From a virus: 29,448 nt of DNA. Positions 7,441-16,341 of this stretch are shown piece after piece. The stretch lies in the IMG/VR virus record IMGVR_UViG_3300027746_000006, positions 1 through 29,448 of that record. The stretch is one strand, 5' to 3'. Below the pieces are notes generated by a model. The model ran no database searches. It saw nothing but the letters and a program-made list of their open reading frames with translations, and was not told where the DNA came from. Both the position numbers and the translations under genes were made by a program. Numbering within the stretch: position 1 is the first letter of the stretch; each line of letters begins with the position of its first letter.

Positions 7441-10129
7441 AATTCAACTCTCAAATGGTTATCTTGACGTTAAGGAAGGTACTGCATTCCCTCTCAATTT
7501 CTCGATTGGAGATATTAGGGATTTAACCAAACGTACAGGAACATTCTCAAAGACAATCACATTGGTTGGAAGCAAGAACAATCACATCCTGCTTGGGCAT
7601 CACTATGATGTAAATATCCAAGAGGGTACGTTCAACATCAACACGATCACGAAATGTACCGTACTTCAAAACGATGTGCCAATCATGGAAGATGCATTGC
7701 TTCAGTTGGTCAATGTACGCAAGTCGCAGATGACCGATGCATATGAGCAGATAGTTGAATATGATGTCCTGGTGAAAGATACTCAGTGTGAGTTTTACAC
7801 TGCGATCACAAACAAGGAATTGACTGATTTGGACTTCAGTGATTTCAATCATACATTCTCAGCTGCGGATATCATATCGAGCTTTAACAATACAGTGAGT
7901 GATGGATTCAAATATGTATTTCCATATTCATCTACAGGAGGCAACCAATACCAGGTGCGACAATTTAAACCAGCGATATATGCAAAGCAATACTTTGACC
8001 GCATCTTCTCGAATGCAGGATTCACATATGATTGGATTGGTTTAAATGATTCCCATTTCGACAAATTACTTATCCCATACAATGGCGATGCCAATACATT
8101 TGATACTGAGGATTACTTGGTTGAGGCAGAAATCAACACGCCATTCAATGTAACTACCGCAGTCAACTCATATGGTGGATTTAGTAATGCTACCGGATGG
8201 ACTGAGATTGTTGACCTTCAATCATCATTCAATCCAACAACCGGAGTATTCACAGTGCCATTTGATACCTCACTGAATTCAGCTCAAGGATACACAATGA
8301 TGTATGAGGTGGATTACACACTATCCTTGAATAATACTTCAGCGATTAATGTTATCAATTCAAACAATGCATTTTTCCCAAGACCTCAAGTGAGAGCTTC
8401 GATTGGATCATATGTATCTCAATTGAGTAACATTGCACCGGCATCATATGTACCAATCAACACAACACTTGTTCCTGGTTCAATCATATTGGATTCAGGA
8501 GTAAAGACCGGAGGGATGTTTGTTGCTCAAAATGTAGCGAATGGCTCACAACTTAATACCGGTGATTTAGTTCAGCTTCAGATTGGAATAGGTCAAAACT
8601 TCTCCGCATTTTTCGGAGCAGGTATATTGCAACCGGTCAATGTAGTTTTGACAATTAATTCAATTAGAATAAGAATCCTTCCAACTCAAAATGTCGAAGT
8701 GATTGGTGGTACATTAGCCATCAATGAATACATCCCATTGAAGATTAAGCAATCGGATTACATCAAGTCAATATTTCAGATGTACAATCTTTATGCTGAG
8801 GTCAACACTGATCAACCTAACAAATTAACTCTTCGACATCGTGATGAATACTATGATTCAGGTGCGGAAAAGAATTGGACCTACAAACTAAATAAGGACA
8901 AAGAACAAAATCTTCTCTTCCTTCCAGATGTTACAAACAAGAAATTAAAGCTCACATACAAAGCGGATACCGATTCGGCAAATGTGGTATACACTCAATT
9001 GACTGATGAGATATATGGGCAAATCGAGTACACCTTCGATAGTGAATATGTGAAGGATACCGATACAAAAGAACTAATCTTCTCACCAACACCGGTAACA
9101 TTAAACTCAATCAATGCATATGTTCCAATCCTGGATGGTGAAGCTCCCATGACAAACATCCGCATCTTATATGATGGAGGGGTTCAGACTTGTGGCTCAT
9201 GGGGATTGGTTGAGTATGGAACAACGGGAGTTTTTAACAATACCACATATCCAATGATTGGTCATTTTGACAATGCACTCACACCAACATTTGATATTAA
9301 CTTCGGTACTTGTGATTACTATTATTATTCACCTGATTCATTGACTGCAAACAACCTATACAATACATATTGGAGGAGAACAGTCAACCAAATCAATGTA
9401 GGTAAAATGCTCACCGCATACTTTGACTTGGATGAGGCAGATATTCAAACACTCAAGTTGAATGATAAGATTCGTATCGACAATTCATGGTGGAATATCA
9501 ACCAAGTAAGTGACTACAATGCGAACAATTATGCACCAACTAAGGTGGAGCTCATATCAGTTGATTCAGATATTGAACTTGCACCATTCAAAACAAAACC
9601 AGGTAAACCAACATCACCATTGGTATCAGTCGATGCAGTTGAATCAACGATTGTCACAAAATCAGTTCAGTCAAATGGGAATCTGAGTGGCGATGATGTA
9701 ATTGTAAAGGGTACAGGCAACATCATTGGAAATGGCTTGAGAGGGATTGTAATTGGTGACAATGAGGTATTGAATGATGATGGAGTAATAACTCCGCAAA
9801 TCAATGGAATAGCATTTCAATCAAGAGGATATGTTGCATTGCTTAATCAAGTAGGTACATCGGATCCAACTGTGATAGAATTCTCCAATACAGTTGGATT
9901 ATTCAGATGGATTAGAACTGCTCAAGGTGAATATCTTGGAAGCACTTCGCCACCACTTTCAAATAAAAATACATTTATCACAATAGGAAATACCGAACAT
10001 GATTATCTTGCGTCAGCATATATTGATTCAAGTGGGGATATCGTGGTAAGGACAACCAAAACATCTAATCATCAACATACTGATGGTCGGCTTATTAATT
10101 CACCAATAGAAATCCGAGTATATGAGTAA
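7433..10129 (+). CDS. Large tail-tip / baseplate hub-like protein (898 aa)
   Basis: The largest gene. The N-terminus (GYLDVKEGTAFPLNFSIGDIRDL, then RTGTFSKTITLVGSKNN) matches the start of hub-like proteins of Bacteroidota phages, with a small beta domain near 1-130. A central region (about 440-700) resembles Tal/gp27-like baseplate folds, with YKLNKDKEQNLLFLPDVT. The last ~170 residues are glycine/asparagine-rich beta repeats (GNIIGNGLRGIVIGDNEVL...), suggesting a fibre-like extension. It lies directly before the tape-measure gene, overlapping it by 8 bases. No clear lytic domain is visible. Confidence 0.65.
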   Translation: MVRIQLSNGYLDVKEGTAFPLNFSIGDIRDLTKRTGTFSKTITLVGSKNNHILLGHHYDVNIQEGTFNINTITKCTVLQNDVPIMEDALLQLVNVRKSQMTDAYEQIVEYDVLVKDTQCEFYTAITNKELTDLDFSDFNHTFSAADIISSFNNTVSDGFKYVFPYSSTGGNQYQVRQFKPAIYAKQYFDRIFSNAGFTYDWIGLNDSHFDKLLIPYNGDANTFDTEDYLVEAEINTPFNVTTAVNSYGGFSNATGWTEIVDLQSSFNPTTGVFTVPFDTSLNSAQGYTMMYEVDYTLSLNNTSAINVINSNNAFFPRPQVRASIGSYVSQLSNIAPASYVPINTTLVPGSIILDSGVKTGGMFVAQNVANGSQLNTGDLVQLQIGIGQNFSAFFGAGILQPVNVVLTINSIRIRILPTQNVEVIGGTLAINEYIPLKIKQSDYIKSIFQMYNLYAEVNTDQPNKLTLRHRDEYYDSGAEKNWTYKLNKDKEQNLLFLPDVTNKKLKLTYKADTDSANVVYTQLTDEIYGQIEYTFDSEYVKDTDTKELIFSPTPVTLNSINAYVPILDGEAPMTNIRILYDGGVQTCGSWGLVEYGTTGVFNNTTYPMIGHFDNALTPTFDINFGTCDYYYYSPDSLTANNLYNTYWRRTVNQINVGKMLTAYFDLDEADIQTLKLNDKIRIDNSWWNINQVSDYNANNYAPTKVELISVDSDIELAPFKTKPGKPTSPLVSVDAVESTIVTKSVQSNGNLSGDDVIVKGTGNIIGNGLRGIVIGDNEVLNDDGVITPQINGIAFQSRGYVALLNQVGTSDPTVIEFSNTVGLFRWIRTAQGEYLGSTSPPLSNKNTFITIGNTEHDYLASAYIDSSGDIVVRTTKTSNHQHTDGRLINSPIEIRVYE

Positions 10130-12200
10130 TGAAGTAGCGATTGATTTAACGTTAAATGGAGTAGGTTCCCTCAAGTCACAGTTAAAGCAATTAAAAGCTG
10201 CGATTGCTGAGGCAAGTGATCCTGCTCAGATGGATGCACTCGCAAAGAAAGCGGGTGAGGTATCGGATAGAATTAAGGATGCTAATGATGCGGTGAATGT
10301 ATTCGCATCGGGTTCAAAATTTGAGCAGATATCCTCATCATTTGGAGGCATCAAGGATTCAATCATGTCATTGGATTTTGAAGAGGCAGCGAGTAAAGCT
10401 CAAACCTTCCAAAAAGTAATGGGAGGAATTGGCAAAGCTGAAATCACAACCGCATTGAAAGGCATTGGCAAAACAGTATCGACACTCGGTGCCACATTCA
10501 TGAAGCTCGGTGCTCAGATATTAATGAATCCAATCTTCCTATTGGTTGCGGTTATTACTGCAATTGTTGTGGCGGTTGTTTTGTTCTTGAAAAAGATTGG
10601 AGTCCTGGATGATGTACTCGCTGCACTAATGGCTCCCATCAATGCATTGATTGATGGATTCAAAGAGTTAACAGATTGGCTTGGATTGACTTCATACGCT
10701 GCAGAAGAGAATGCAGAGAAAATGTCCGCTGCGAACAAGAAAGTACAGGAATCATCCAAAGAACGCGAGGCGGTTACAAGTCAAATGTACTCGAATCAAA
10801 TCGCATTACTTAAAGCGAACGGACAAGATACCTACAAAACGGAAGTTCAGGCATCCATGTCTAAGAGTTTATTTGCAAGAGAGAGATACAATTCAGCATT
10901 AGCAGCATACAATGCAGAGAGAGCTCTTGGTAAAGCAGCGGATGCAGCGAAGTTGAAGGATTTAAGAAAGCAAATTGCAGATGAGAGAGCAGTAATCGGA
11001 AATGAAAGAGTTAATCGCCAGGTATTAGCAATCAATGATACCAAAGCAGATGCAGCAGCGGGAGCAGCAGCAGCGAAAGCAGCAGCGGATAAGAGAAAAG
11101 AATACGCAGCGAATCGATTAGCAGCGGAGAGAACAATCATTGATAATCGTATTGCCTTAATAGAGGATGATGCTAAACGAGAATTTAAAGAAACCAAAGA
11201 GAAGTATCGCAGAGCAATAGATGATATTAAACTCAATGATAAATTAACTACTCAAGAAAAGCTCACCTTAACAAATCAACAATTTGCTTTATTAGCTAAG
11301 GCAGAAGCTGACTTTAATGAGAATCAAATAAAAATTGCTGATGATAAAGCAAAAGAGAAGGAGAAAAAAGAGAAGGAGATAAATGATAAGAAAAAGGAGG
11401 AAGCAAATGAAAGATTTGTAAGACTCCAGGAACTTACTTTGTCGGAAAGTGAATTTAAAATATTCCAACTTGAAGATGAATACGAGAAGGAGATGAAATT
11501 GGCAGGTGATAATGCTGCCTTGAAAAAAGCACTCACCGATAAACTTGAATTGGATATAACTGATATCGAGAAAAAAGCAGCAGAGGATAGGATTGCTTTA
11601 AAAGAAGAGGAAGAGAAAAAGAAACGAGATGCACAACTTAAAACTGCTGAGAATGGACTTCAAATTGCAGAGGATGGAGTGAAATCAATTCAAGCTATTG
11701 GTGATATCGCATTCGCAGCCAAGATGAAGAACGTCAAGAAGGGAAGTAAAGAGGAGGAAGAACTTGCCAAGAAACAATTTAAGTTCAACAAATCAATGCA
11801 GTTGGCAGGTGCAGTCGTGGATGCTGGTAAGGCGGTTACTGCTTCATTAGCAGCAGCACCATTGGCAATTGGAGTGGTACCGAATCCTGTTGGTATTGCC
11901 AATCTAATTGCAACCGCAGCAATGTCCGCAGCTAACATCGCAAAGATAGCATCGACACAATTCACTTCGACATCCGCACCGGCATCACCATCCACTCCAT
12001 CGGGAGGAAATATGCCTGACCAATCATCGGTATCAGCATTCACACCTGGTAACTTATTCGGTCAGAATAACAACCAAAACAATGTCGGAGGTTCTCAAGA
12101 TACAAGTCAAAATATCACAGTGACTGCGGTGGTGAGTGAAACGGAAATCACTTCGACACAAAACAATATATTGAAAATCCAAAAATCAGCACAATTATGA
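10122..12200 (+). CDS. Tape measure protein
   Basis: A 692-aa protein that sets tail length and is ejected on infection. The N-terminus has an amphipathic helical region (LTLNGVGSLKSQLKQLKAAI), a hydrophobic membrane-insertion-type segment at 136-157 (NPIFLLVAVITAIVVAVVLF), then a long Ala/Lys/Glu-rich coiled coil (about 195-545). It ends with a second Ala/Gly-rich hydrophobic stretch (about 565-620) and a Ser/Asn/Gln-rich tail. If tail length follows about 1.5 angstrom per residue, the tail would be near 100 nm. No lysozyme or peptidase insertion is seen. Confidence 0.88.
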   Translation: MSNEVAIDLTLNGVGSLKSQLKQLKAAIAEASDPAQMDALAKKAGEVSDRIKDANDAVNVFASGSKFEQISSSFGGIKDSIMSLDFEEAASKAQTFQKVMGGIGKAEITTALKGIGKTVSTLGATFMKLGAQILMNPIFLLVAVITAIVVAVVLFLKKIGVLDDVLAALMAPINALIDGFKELTDWLGLTSYAAEENAEKMSAANKKVQESSKEREAVTSQMYSNQIALLKANGQDTYKTEVQASMSKSLFARERYNSALAAYNAERALGKAADAAKLKDLRKQIADERAVIGNERVNRQVLAINDTKADAAAGAAAAKAAADKRKEYAANRLAAERTIIDNRIALIEDDAKREFKETKEKYRRAIDDIKLNDKLTTQEKLTLTNQQFALLAKAEADFNENQIKIADDKAKEKEKKEKEINDKKKEEANERFVRLQELTLSESEFKIFQLEDEYEKEMKLAGDNAALKKALTDKLELDITDIEKKAAEDRIALKEEEEKKKRDAQLKTAENGLQIAEDGVKSIQAIGDIAFAAKMKNVKKGSKEEEELAKKQFKFNKSMQLAGAVVDAGKAVTASLAAAPLAIGVVPNPVGIANLIATAAMSAANIAKIASTQFTSTSAPASPSTPSGGNMPDQSSVSAFTPGNLFGQNNNQNNVGGSQDTSQNITVTAVVSETEITSTQNNILKIQKSAQL

Positions 12201-12646
12201 TATCATATCAAGCACTAACCGATGAAATCATCGCCTTCTACAATGCACACCTCCAGGTTAAAAAGGTAGGCACTGATTTTAAGGAGCAGTTATTCAACTT
12301 CGCCACTAAGGATGAGAAGTATCCACTCGTGTATGTGGTCCCTGTGGATGTCATTGCAGGTGATAACGTGAACTTATTCAACCTTGAGATATATTGCTTT
12401 GATATCATTCAAAAAGACCGTACAAATATCACGACAATTCTCTCAGATACTCAGCAGATTCTCAATGACCTTTATTTGAACTATACATTCTCATTGACTG
12501 ACACTGATTTCGATGTGGAAGGATTCCCAACGTTCACCCCATTGAACAATGACCTCTTGGATTACGCAGCAGGATGGTTGATGAGCATTACTTTTGTACT
12601 TCCATCGTGGACTGATTGCCAAATTCCTGAACAAATTGGTGATTAA
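12197..12646 (+). CDS. Tail terminator-like protein
   Basis: A 149-aa protein starting in an ATGA overlap with the tape measure gene. It has LQVKKVGTDFKEQLFNFATK, then YPLVYVVPVDVIAGDNVNLFNLEIYCFDII, ILSDTQQILNDLY, and a C-terminal strand WLMSITFVLPSW. This layout (YPL strand, long central strands, helix, final strand) matches tail terminator or completion proteins of Bacteroidota siphoviruses, which cap the tail tube and join it to the head. The assignment rests on pattern and context. Confidence 0.6.
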   Translation: MISYQALTDEIIAFYNAHLQVKKVGTDFKEQLFNFATKDEKYPLVYVVPVDVIAGDNVNLFNLEIYCFDIIQKDRTNITTILSDTQQILNDLYLNYTFSLTDTDFDVEGFPTFTPLNNDLLDYAAGWLMSITFVLPSWTDCQIPEQIGD

Positions 12647-12648
12647 TC

Positions 12649-12658
12649 TTAATATATA
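12649..12658 (+). promoter_or_regulatory. TTAATATATA motif upstream of the neck-protein gene
   Basis: Second exact copy of the 10-mer, three bases before the ATG at 12662 and immediately after the stop of the tail terminator gene. See the copies at 3867 and 14354. Either a promoter-like element or a translation-initiation enhancer. Confidence 0.4.
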
Positions 12659-12661
12659 AGT

Positions 12662-13084
12662 ATGGCTTACAAGAACACAGGCGAATTCAACATCAAATAT
12701 CCCACGAGAAGAAGGGTGGCGAATGTATTAAAGAAGATTATCGTTGATGAATCGTTGATTGATACACGCACTTTGTATGATTCCATCCGTATCAACGCCA
12801 AAGTAACTACCGAAGGCAATCTTCGTATTGAAATACTCGCAGCATATTACTTCGGATTTCTAAACAACGGTACAATCAGCATCGCACCTTATCATTTGGT
12901 GCGTAAATTCAACACCGCACTTGAGCAACAAGGATTGATATCCGAGATGTACGGACAATACGTTCAAAACATGGCTCAAAAGTTCCCTATCCTGGAGCTT
13001 GGTGGATTGCTTCGTAAAAAAGTAAAAGTGATTTATGATTTCAATCCTCTTTTCGGAGAGTTTTGGGATGCATTGGATTACTAA
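12662..13084 (+). CDS. Head-tail joining (HK97 gp10-like) neck protein
   Basis: A 140-aa protein with DTRTLYDSIRINAKVTTEG followed by LRIEILAAYYFGFLNNGT, the core of gp10-like head-tail connector proteins (a helix, then a strand ending in a glycine turn). The C-terminus (about 116-140) is basic then aromatic. Its TAA stop (13082-13084) overlaps the TAG stop of the convergent minus-strand gene, leaving no space between them. Role by analogy: joining tail to head. Confidence 0.6.
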   Translation: MAYKNTGEFNIKYPTRRRVANVLKKIIVDESLIDTRTLYDSIRINAKVTTEGNLRIEILAAYYFGFLNNGTISIAPYHLVRKFNTALEQQGLISEMYGQYVQNMAQKFPILELGGLLRKKVKVIYDFNPLFGEFWDALDY

Positions 13085-13812
13085 ATTTCCAACTCTTTTC
13101 TCATTGCAAGGAAGTTAAAAATCAATACCAATTTCGTATCGGTTATTGCATCGAACTTTGAAAGGTCACCATTGCACATTGTCCATATCAATTGCTCCCA
13201 TCCCCATTTGGATGATTTCTTTTCCTCTTCCTGTTCTTTGCGTTCCTCCACATCGGTTACTTCCTCACTATCTTCATAGGATTCGGTCATCAGATTAGAA
13301 TGGCTATCAAGAAAGTTTTGTCGGAACTGAAGGTACTCCGGTACCAATCCGAATACTGATGTGATGGGATAGTCATCGAAGAGATGAACACGATCAGTTG
13401 ATTTGAATTTGTATGGCTCGGTGATAACATTCCCCCATTCATCAGTGGATGTCTTTCGGTAGAGAATCGCACATATGTTGCGGAGGTTCTTGATATAGTC
13501 ATCAGTAACAAATCCCTCCAATGTAATAAACTCACCGAGAGTGATGTCAACAAATGGCTTGAGCTTGAATTCATCGAGCTGATGCTGATATCTCTTGGAT
13601 GGTTCTGAGGACATCCACTTCAATTGCTTGGTGATGTCCTGAAGTTCGTCAAGTTCTATATCATCGAAGTCCTCAATGGGTAGGTCAGAGAGGATGGAGA
13701 GCACATCAGTATTGTACTGCAATGTTCCATCCTCAATATTTAATGACCTTATCTCAATGAATTGCTCAATCGTTATTTGGCTCCACGCTTTCGGTAGCTT
13801 CAGATTTTGCAT
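13081..13812 (-). CDS. Putative tail assembly chaperone, downstream partner (243 aa)
   Basis: Minus-strand gene. The N-terminus LPKAWSQITIEQFIEIRSL matches a motif in the upstream partner (LTIEQFEKVTEI), so the two may be paralogous or share a domain. Residues 176-200 are an acidic linker rich in Glu; residues 202-241 (KWGWEQLIWTMCNGDLSKFD...LVLIFNFLAMRKEL) resemble the C-terminal part of tail assembly chaperones in Bacteroidota phages. The location between tail tube and tape measure genes fits that role. It overlaps its partner by 47 bases in the +1 frame, so either independent start (ATG at 13812) or +1/-2 frameshifting could make it. Confidence 0.5.
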   Translation of the reverse strand: MQNLKLPKAWSQITIEQFIEIRSLNIEDGTLQYNTDVLSILSDLPIEDFDDIELDELQDITKQLKWMSSEPSKRYQHQLDEFKLKPFVDITLGEFITLEGFVTDDYIKNLRNICAILYRKTSTDEWGNVITEPYKFKSTDRVHLFDDYPITSVFGLVPEYLQFRQNFLDSHSNLMTESYEDSEEVTDVEERKEQEEEKKSSKWGWEQLIWTMCNGDLSKFDAITDTKLVLIFNFLAMRKELEI

Positions 13813-14320
13813 GGCTTGAGATTTTTTCAGTAACGAATACCAGGTAAGGCACTGCGATTTCCGCTTTCAATTGTTTGAATAACTTCGCTTTGTGTTTCAA
13901 ATGTGCTTCAGTGTAGTGTTCCACTTGGCTGAGGTCAGTACGTTTGAACATCAATGCCAACAAATCACTAATCCAATTGTGCGATTTACGACCAATCAAC
14001 TTCTCAATCATCTTGGTATCCTTCACCGAGAGCTTCATCTTCGCCTCATAGGTATATCCATCCAATTCGATTGACTCAATCGGCTCTTTTTTCTCATAGT
14101 TATTGGAATTGAATTCCTTCACTATCTCAATAAAGTCGGAAAGTTCAACGTCATTGTCATCCCATTCGGATTCCTTAACACCGAAGTATTCAAAAATCTT
14201 GATGTATCTCTCGATGTTATCAAGTTCTTTGTTGTTGGTGATTTCAGTCACTTTTTCGAATTGTTCAATGGTCAATTCATCCATCTTGTTGGGGATTTCC
14301 CTCTCAAAAATTTTTATCAT
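13766..14320 (-). CDS. Putative tail assembly chaperone, upstream partner (184 aa)
   Basis: Minus-strand gene starting at ATG 14320. Residues 15-27 (ELTIEQFEKVTEI) repeat the motif of the downstream gene. The rest is helical and charged, with GRKSHNWISDLLALMF in the middle and a disordered acidic end. A minus-strand TATATTTG element (14338-14345) lies 18-25 bases before the start codon, so the pair may be transcribed from its own promoter. Two antisense genes inside a long forward late region are unusual. The role is inferred from gene position and the shared motif. Confidence 0.5.
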   Translation of the reverse strand: MIKIFEREIPNKMDELTIEQFEKVTEITNNKELDNIERYIKIFEYFGVKESEWDDNDVELSDFIEIVKEFNSNNYEKKEPIESIELDGYTYEAKMKLSVKDTKMIEKLIGRKSHNWISDLLALMFKRTDLSQVEHYTEAHLKHKAKLFKQLKAEIAVPYLVFVTEKISSHAKSEATESVEPNND

Positions 14321-14337
14321 GTGTATAGATTTATGAA

Positions 14338-14345
14338 CAAATATA
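14338..14345 (-). promoter_or_regulatory. Minus-strand -7 promoter element (TATATTTG) for the antisense pair
   Basis: On the minus strand this reads TATATTTG, a perfect match to the Bacteroidota TAnnTTTG element, 18 bases before the ATG at 14320. The -33 element is weak: TTTG occurs on the same strand but 24 bases away, more than the usual 17-21. The 44-base gap also holds the TTAATATATA motif for the divergent forward gene. Confidence 0.5.
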
Positions 14346-14353
14346 CAATTTTC

Positions 14354-14363
14354 TTAATATATA
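14354..14363 (+). promoter_or_regulatory. TTAATATATA motif upstream of the protease-scaffold gene
   Basis: Third exact copy of the 10-mer, one base before the ATG at 14365. It lies in the divergent 44-base gap, where no upstream same-strand gene could supply read-through translation. The forward gene must therefore be initiated from here or from a transcript passing through the antisense island. Confidence 0.45.
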
Positions 14364-14364
14364 C

Positions 14365-15321
14365 ATGACCAAAGACTTGCCAATTTACAAAATCACGATT
14401 GATCCCGAATACTCCGATGGAGAAGATTTGGGAATTGAGCAGATTGCGTTCACATCTCAACCGGCAATTAAGGTGAAAGGAATGGCGTTTGAACAAGCAC
14501 AACGAATGATATTCGCTGATGACTTAAAGTATCGAATCACCGCACCTGCCATGATACCGATGGAGATATATCGCAAGGATGACCAGGAGGGAGAATACTA
14601 TGTTCAGTTTACTGAGGAAACAATCGCGAAGATTCATGAGAAGTTCATGAGTGACCTTCGCAATCGTGACCTATTCAACCTGGAGCATGATACATCCAAG
14701 ACAGTTCCTGCCTATATCCTCGAAACTTGGGTGGTTGACAATCCAAAGCAAGATAAGGCATTCTCAACATTCGGTATCGAAGTTCCAAAGGGAACGTTGA
14801 TGGTGACTGCTCAGATAACTGACAAAGAGTATTATGCTGAATTGGTTGCCAATGATCAAGTTGGATTCTCTATTGAGGGATTCTTGGGATTGAAATTAAG
14901 TAATCAATTAAATAAATATAACATGAACAAATTACCTGATGGGGAGCACTTAATCGATGGCAAAATCTACGTTGTTGTAGATGGCGAAATCATTGAGATT
15001 AAGGATGCACCAATTGAAGAGGTTGCAATGGAAGAAGTTGCACTCGAAGAAACAGTTGTTGAGGAGGAAGCTCCGGTTGTTGAAGATGCAGTTGAGGAAG
15101 AAATGGCAATAGATCCAGCTTTGGATTCTGAAGCTATCCTTGCAATCGTTACACCTTTACTTGAGGAAAGAGAGAAAGCAATCATCGCATTGATAGCTGA
15201 CCTTCGCAATCAAATGGAGGAAATGATGGTAACTGAAACTGAAGTTGAAGCGACTGAAACAAAATTATCGGCACATGACAAGTTTAGTGCAGTTAGCAAA
15301 TTTTTAAATTCTAATAATTAA
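14365..15321 (+). CDS. Prohead protease-scaffold fusion (XkdF / peptidase S78_2-like)
   Basis: A 318-aa protein. The N-terminal ~180 residues resemble XkdF-type prohead serine proteases: GIEQIAFTSQPAIKVKGMAF, a candidate catalytic His in FNLEHDTSK (about residue 113), YILETWVV, PKGTLMVTAQITD, and GFSIEGFLGLK (about 173-183) holding the probable Ser. Residues about 215-300 are very acidic and helical (repeated EEVA, EEEAPVVEDAVEEE), typical of a scaffold, ending in a basic SKFLNSNN tail. It would guide capsid assembly and then cleave scaffold. An internal ATG at 14923 (residue 187), preceded by an A/T-rich stretch, could start a separate scaffold (about 132 aa). Directly precedes the capsid gene. 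Confidence 0.75.
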   Translation: MTKDLPIYKITIDPEYSDGEDLGIEQIAFTSQPAIKVKGMAFEQAQRMIFADDLKYRITAPAMIPMEIYRKDDQEGEYYVQFTEETIAKIHEKFMSDLRNRDLFNLEHDTSKTVPAYILETWVVDNPKQDKAFSTFGIEVPKGTLMVTAQITDKEYYAELVANDQVGFSIEGFLGLKLSNQLNKYNMNKLPDGEHLIDGKIYVVVDGEIIEIKDAPIEEVAMEEVALEETVVEEEAPVVEDAVEEEMAIDPALDSEAILAIVTPLLEEREKAIIALIADLRNQMEEMMVTETEVEATETKLSAHDKFSAVSKFLNSNN

Positions 15322-15345
15322 TAAACAAAACAAAAACAAAACAAA

Positions 15346-16281
15346 ATGAGCAGAAAATTAAAATTCGACTTGGACATTGACGCATCAGCGTTATTACAAG
15401 CAAACAGCGAGGCATTCTATTCTCGTGCGTATTTGAATGAGGAAGTAGTTGATAACTACCGTACACTTCCTGGAGTAAAGTACAAAACAAAAATTTCAAC
15501 CGTAACATTCGGTCAAGTTTTACAAGCTGAGAACTGTGGATGGAATGCATCAACTGATGACCTTTCATCAGTAGAAGTTGACGTATGTGGATTGTCAGCA
15601 ATGGCAGAAATTTGTCAATTTTCTTTGGAGCAATCATTTGTTTCATTACAAATGACTAAAGGTTCTAACGGTGATTTCACTGTTGCATCTTTCATGGACT
15701 TCTATTGGGGAGAAATGGCAAAAACAATTGCTGAGAATATCGAGAAATTACGTTGGTTAGGTGATACGGATTCTGAAGTTGATGCATTGGCATTATGTGA
15801 TGGTTATGTAAAAGGATTGGTTGCTGATTCAGCTAACGTGATTGATATCGCTTCACCGGTTGCTATCAACGCATCTAACGTGCTTGCTAAATTGGCATTA
15901 GTTTACGCTGCTATTCCTGCTGCGGTTATCGCTAACCAAGGAGAATTGAGAATCTATGTATCAACACCGGTAGCTACTGCTTATCGTGCTGCGGTTGCTG
16001 CTGCGAATACTCAAGCCAACTTGACTCAAGCATTGGACTTCTCTTACTTAGGTATCAAAATGGTAATGTGTCCAGGAATGGGAACAACATCCAAAATTGT
16101 TGCTACGTTGAGAGGAAATCTTTTGTACGCATTCGATGCTGAAGGAGATGGAAAAGCGTTAAGAGCTATCAACTTAGCTGATACAGTTGCTGAGCCGGTT
16201 ATCCGTACTCGTGCAAACATGAAAGTTGGATTCACTCACGTTAATGGTAACGAGATTGTATTCTACAATTCAGTAGCATAA
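15346..16281 (+). CDS. Major capsid protein (HK97-like)
   Basis: A 311-aa protein downstream of the protease-scaffold gene and followed by a terminator-like hairpin. Features consistent with an HK97-fold capsid protein: helical acidic N-arm (FDLDIDASALLQANSEAFYS), an E-loop-like stretch near 42-62 (LPGVKYKTKISTVTFGQVL), a long alpha-helix region rich in Glu (EMAKTIAENIEKLRWLGD), and Ala-rich segments near 160-215. The C-terminus has the strands IRTRANMKVGFTHVNGNEIVFYN. The leader is rich in AAAC repeats, and codon use is biased to common codons such as GCT, as expected for a highly expressed gene. Confidence 0.85.
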   Translation: MSRKLKFDLDIDASALLQANSEAFYSRAYLNEEVVDNYRTLPGVKYKTKISTVTFGQVLQAENCGWNASTDDLSSVEVDVCGLSAMAEICQFSLEQSFVSLQMTKGSNGDFTVASFMDFYWGEMAKTIAENIEKLRWLGDTDSEVDALALCDGYVKGLVADSANVIDIASPVAINASNVLAKLALVYAAIPAAVIANQGELRIYVSTPVATAYRAAVAAANTQANLTQALDFSYLGIKMVMCPGMGTTSKIVATLRGNLLYAFDAEGDGKALRAINLADTVAEPVIRTRANMKVGFTHVNGNEIVFYNSVA

Positions 16282-16292
16282 TTAATATTCTT

Positions 16293-16322
16293 GAGGGGAT
16301 GAAATACTCCCCTCTATTTTTA
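16293..16322 (+). terminator. Hairpin after the major capsid gene
   Basis: GAGGGGA (16293-16299) pairs perfectly with TCCCCTC (16308-16314) around an 8-base loop, followed by TATTTTTAAT. This is a terminator-like or mRNA-stabilising hairpin, 12 bases after the capsid stop. It may reduce transcription of downstream genes or protect the 3' end of the capsid mRNA. Confidence 0.75.
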
Positions 16323-16341
16323 ATATTTAAAACAACAAAAA

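Noticed and set aside
10847-12043. Several minus-strand open frames opposite the tape measure gene
   Set aside because: Ser/Ala/Phe-rich low-complexity products caused by Ala/Lys/Glu-rich codons on the plus strand.
15311-15646. Minus-strand frame overlapping the capsid start
   Set aside because: Opposite the highly biased capsid gene and the A-rich leader; composition is that of an antisense shadow.
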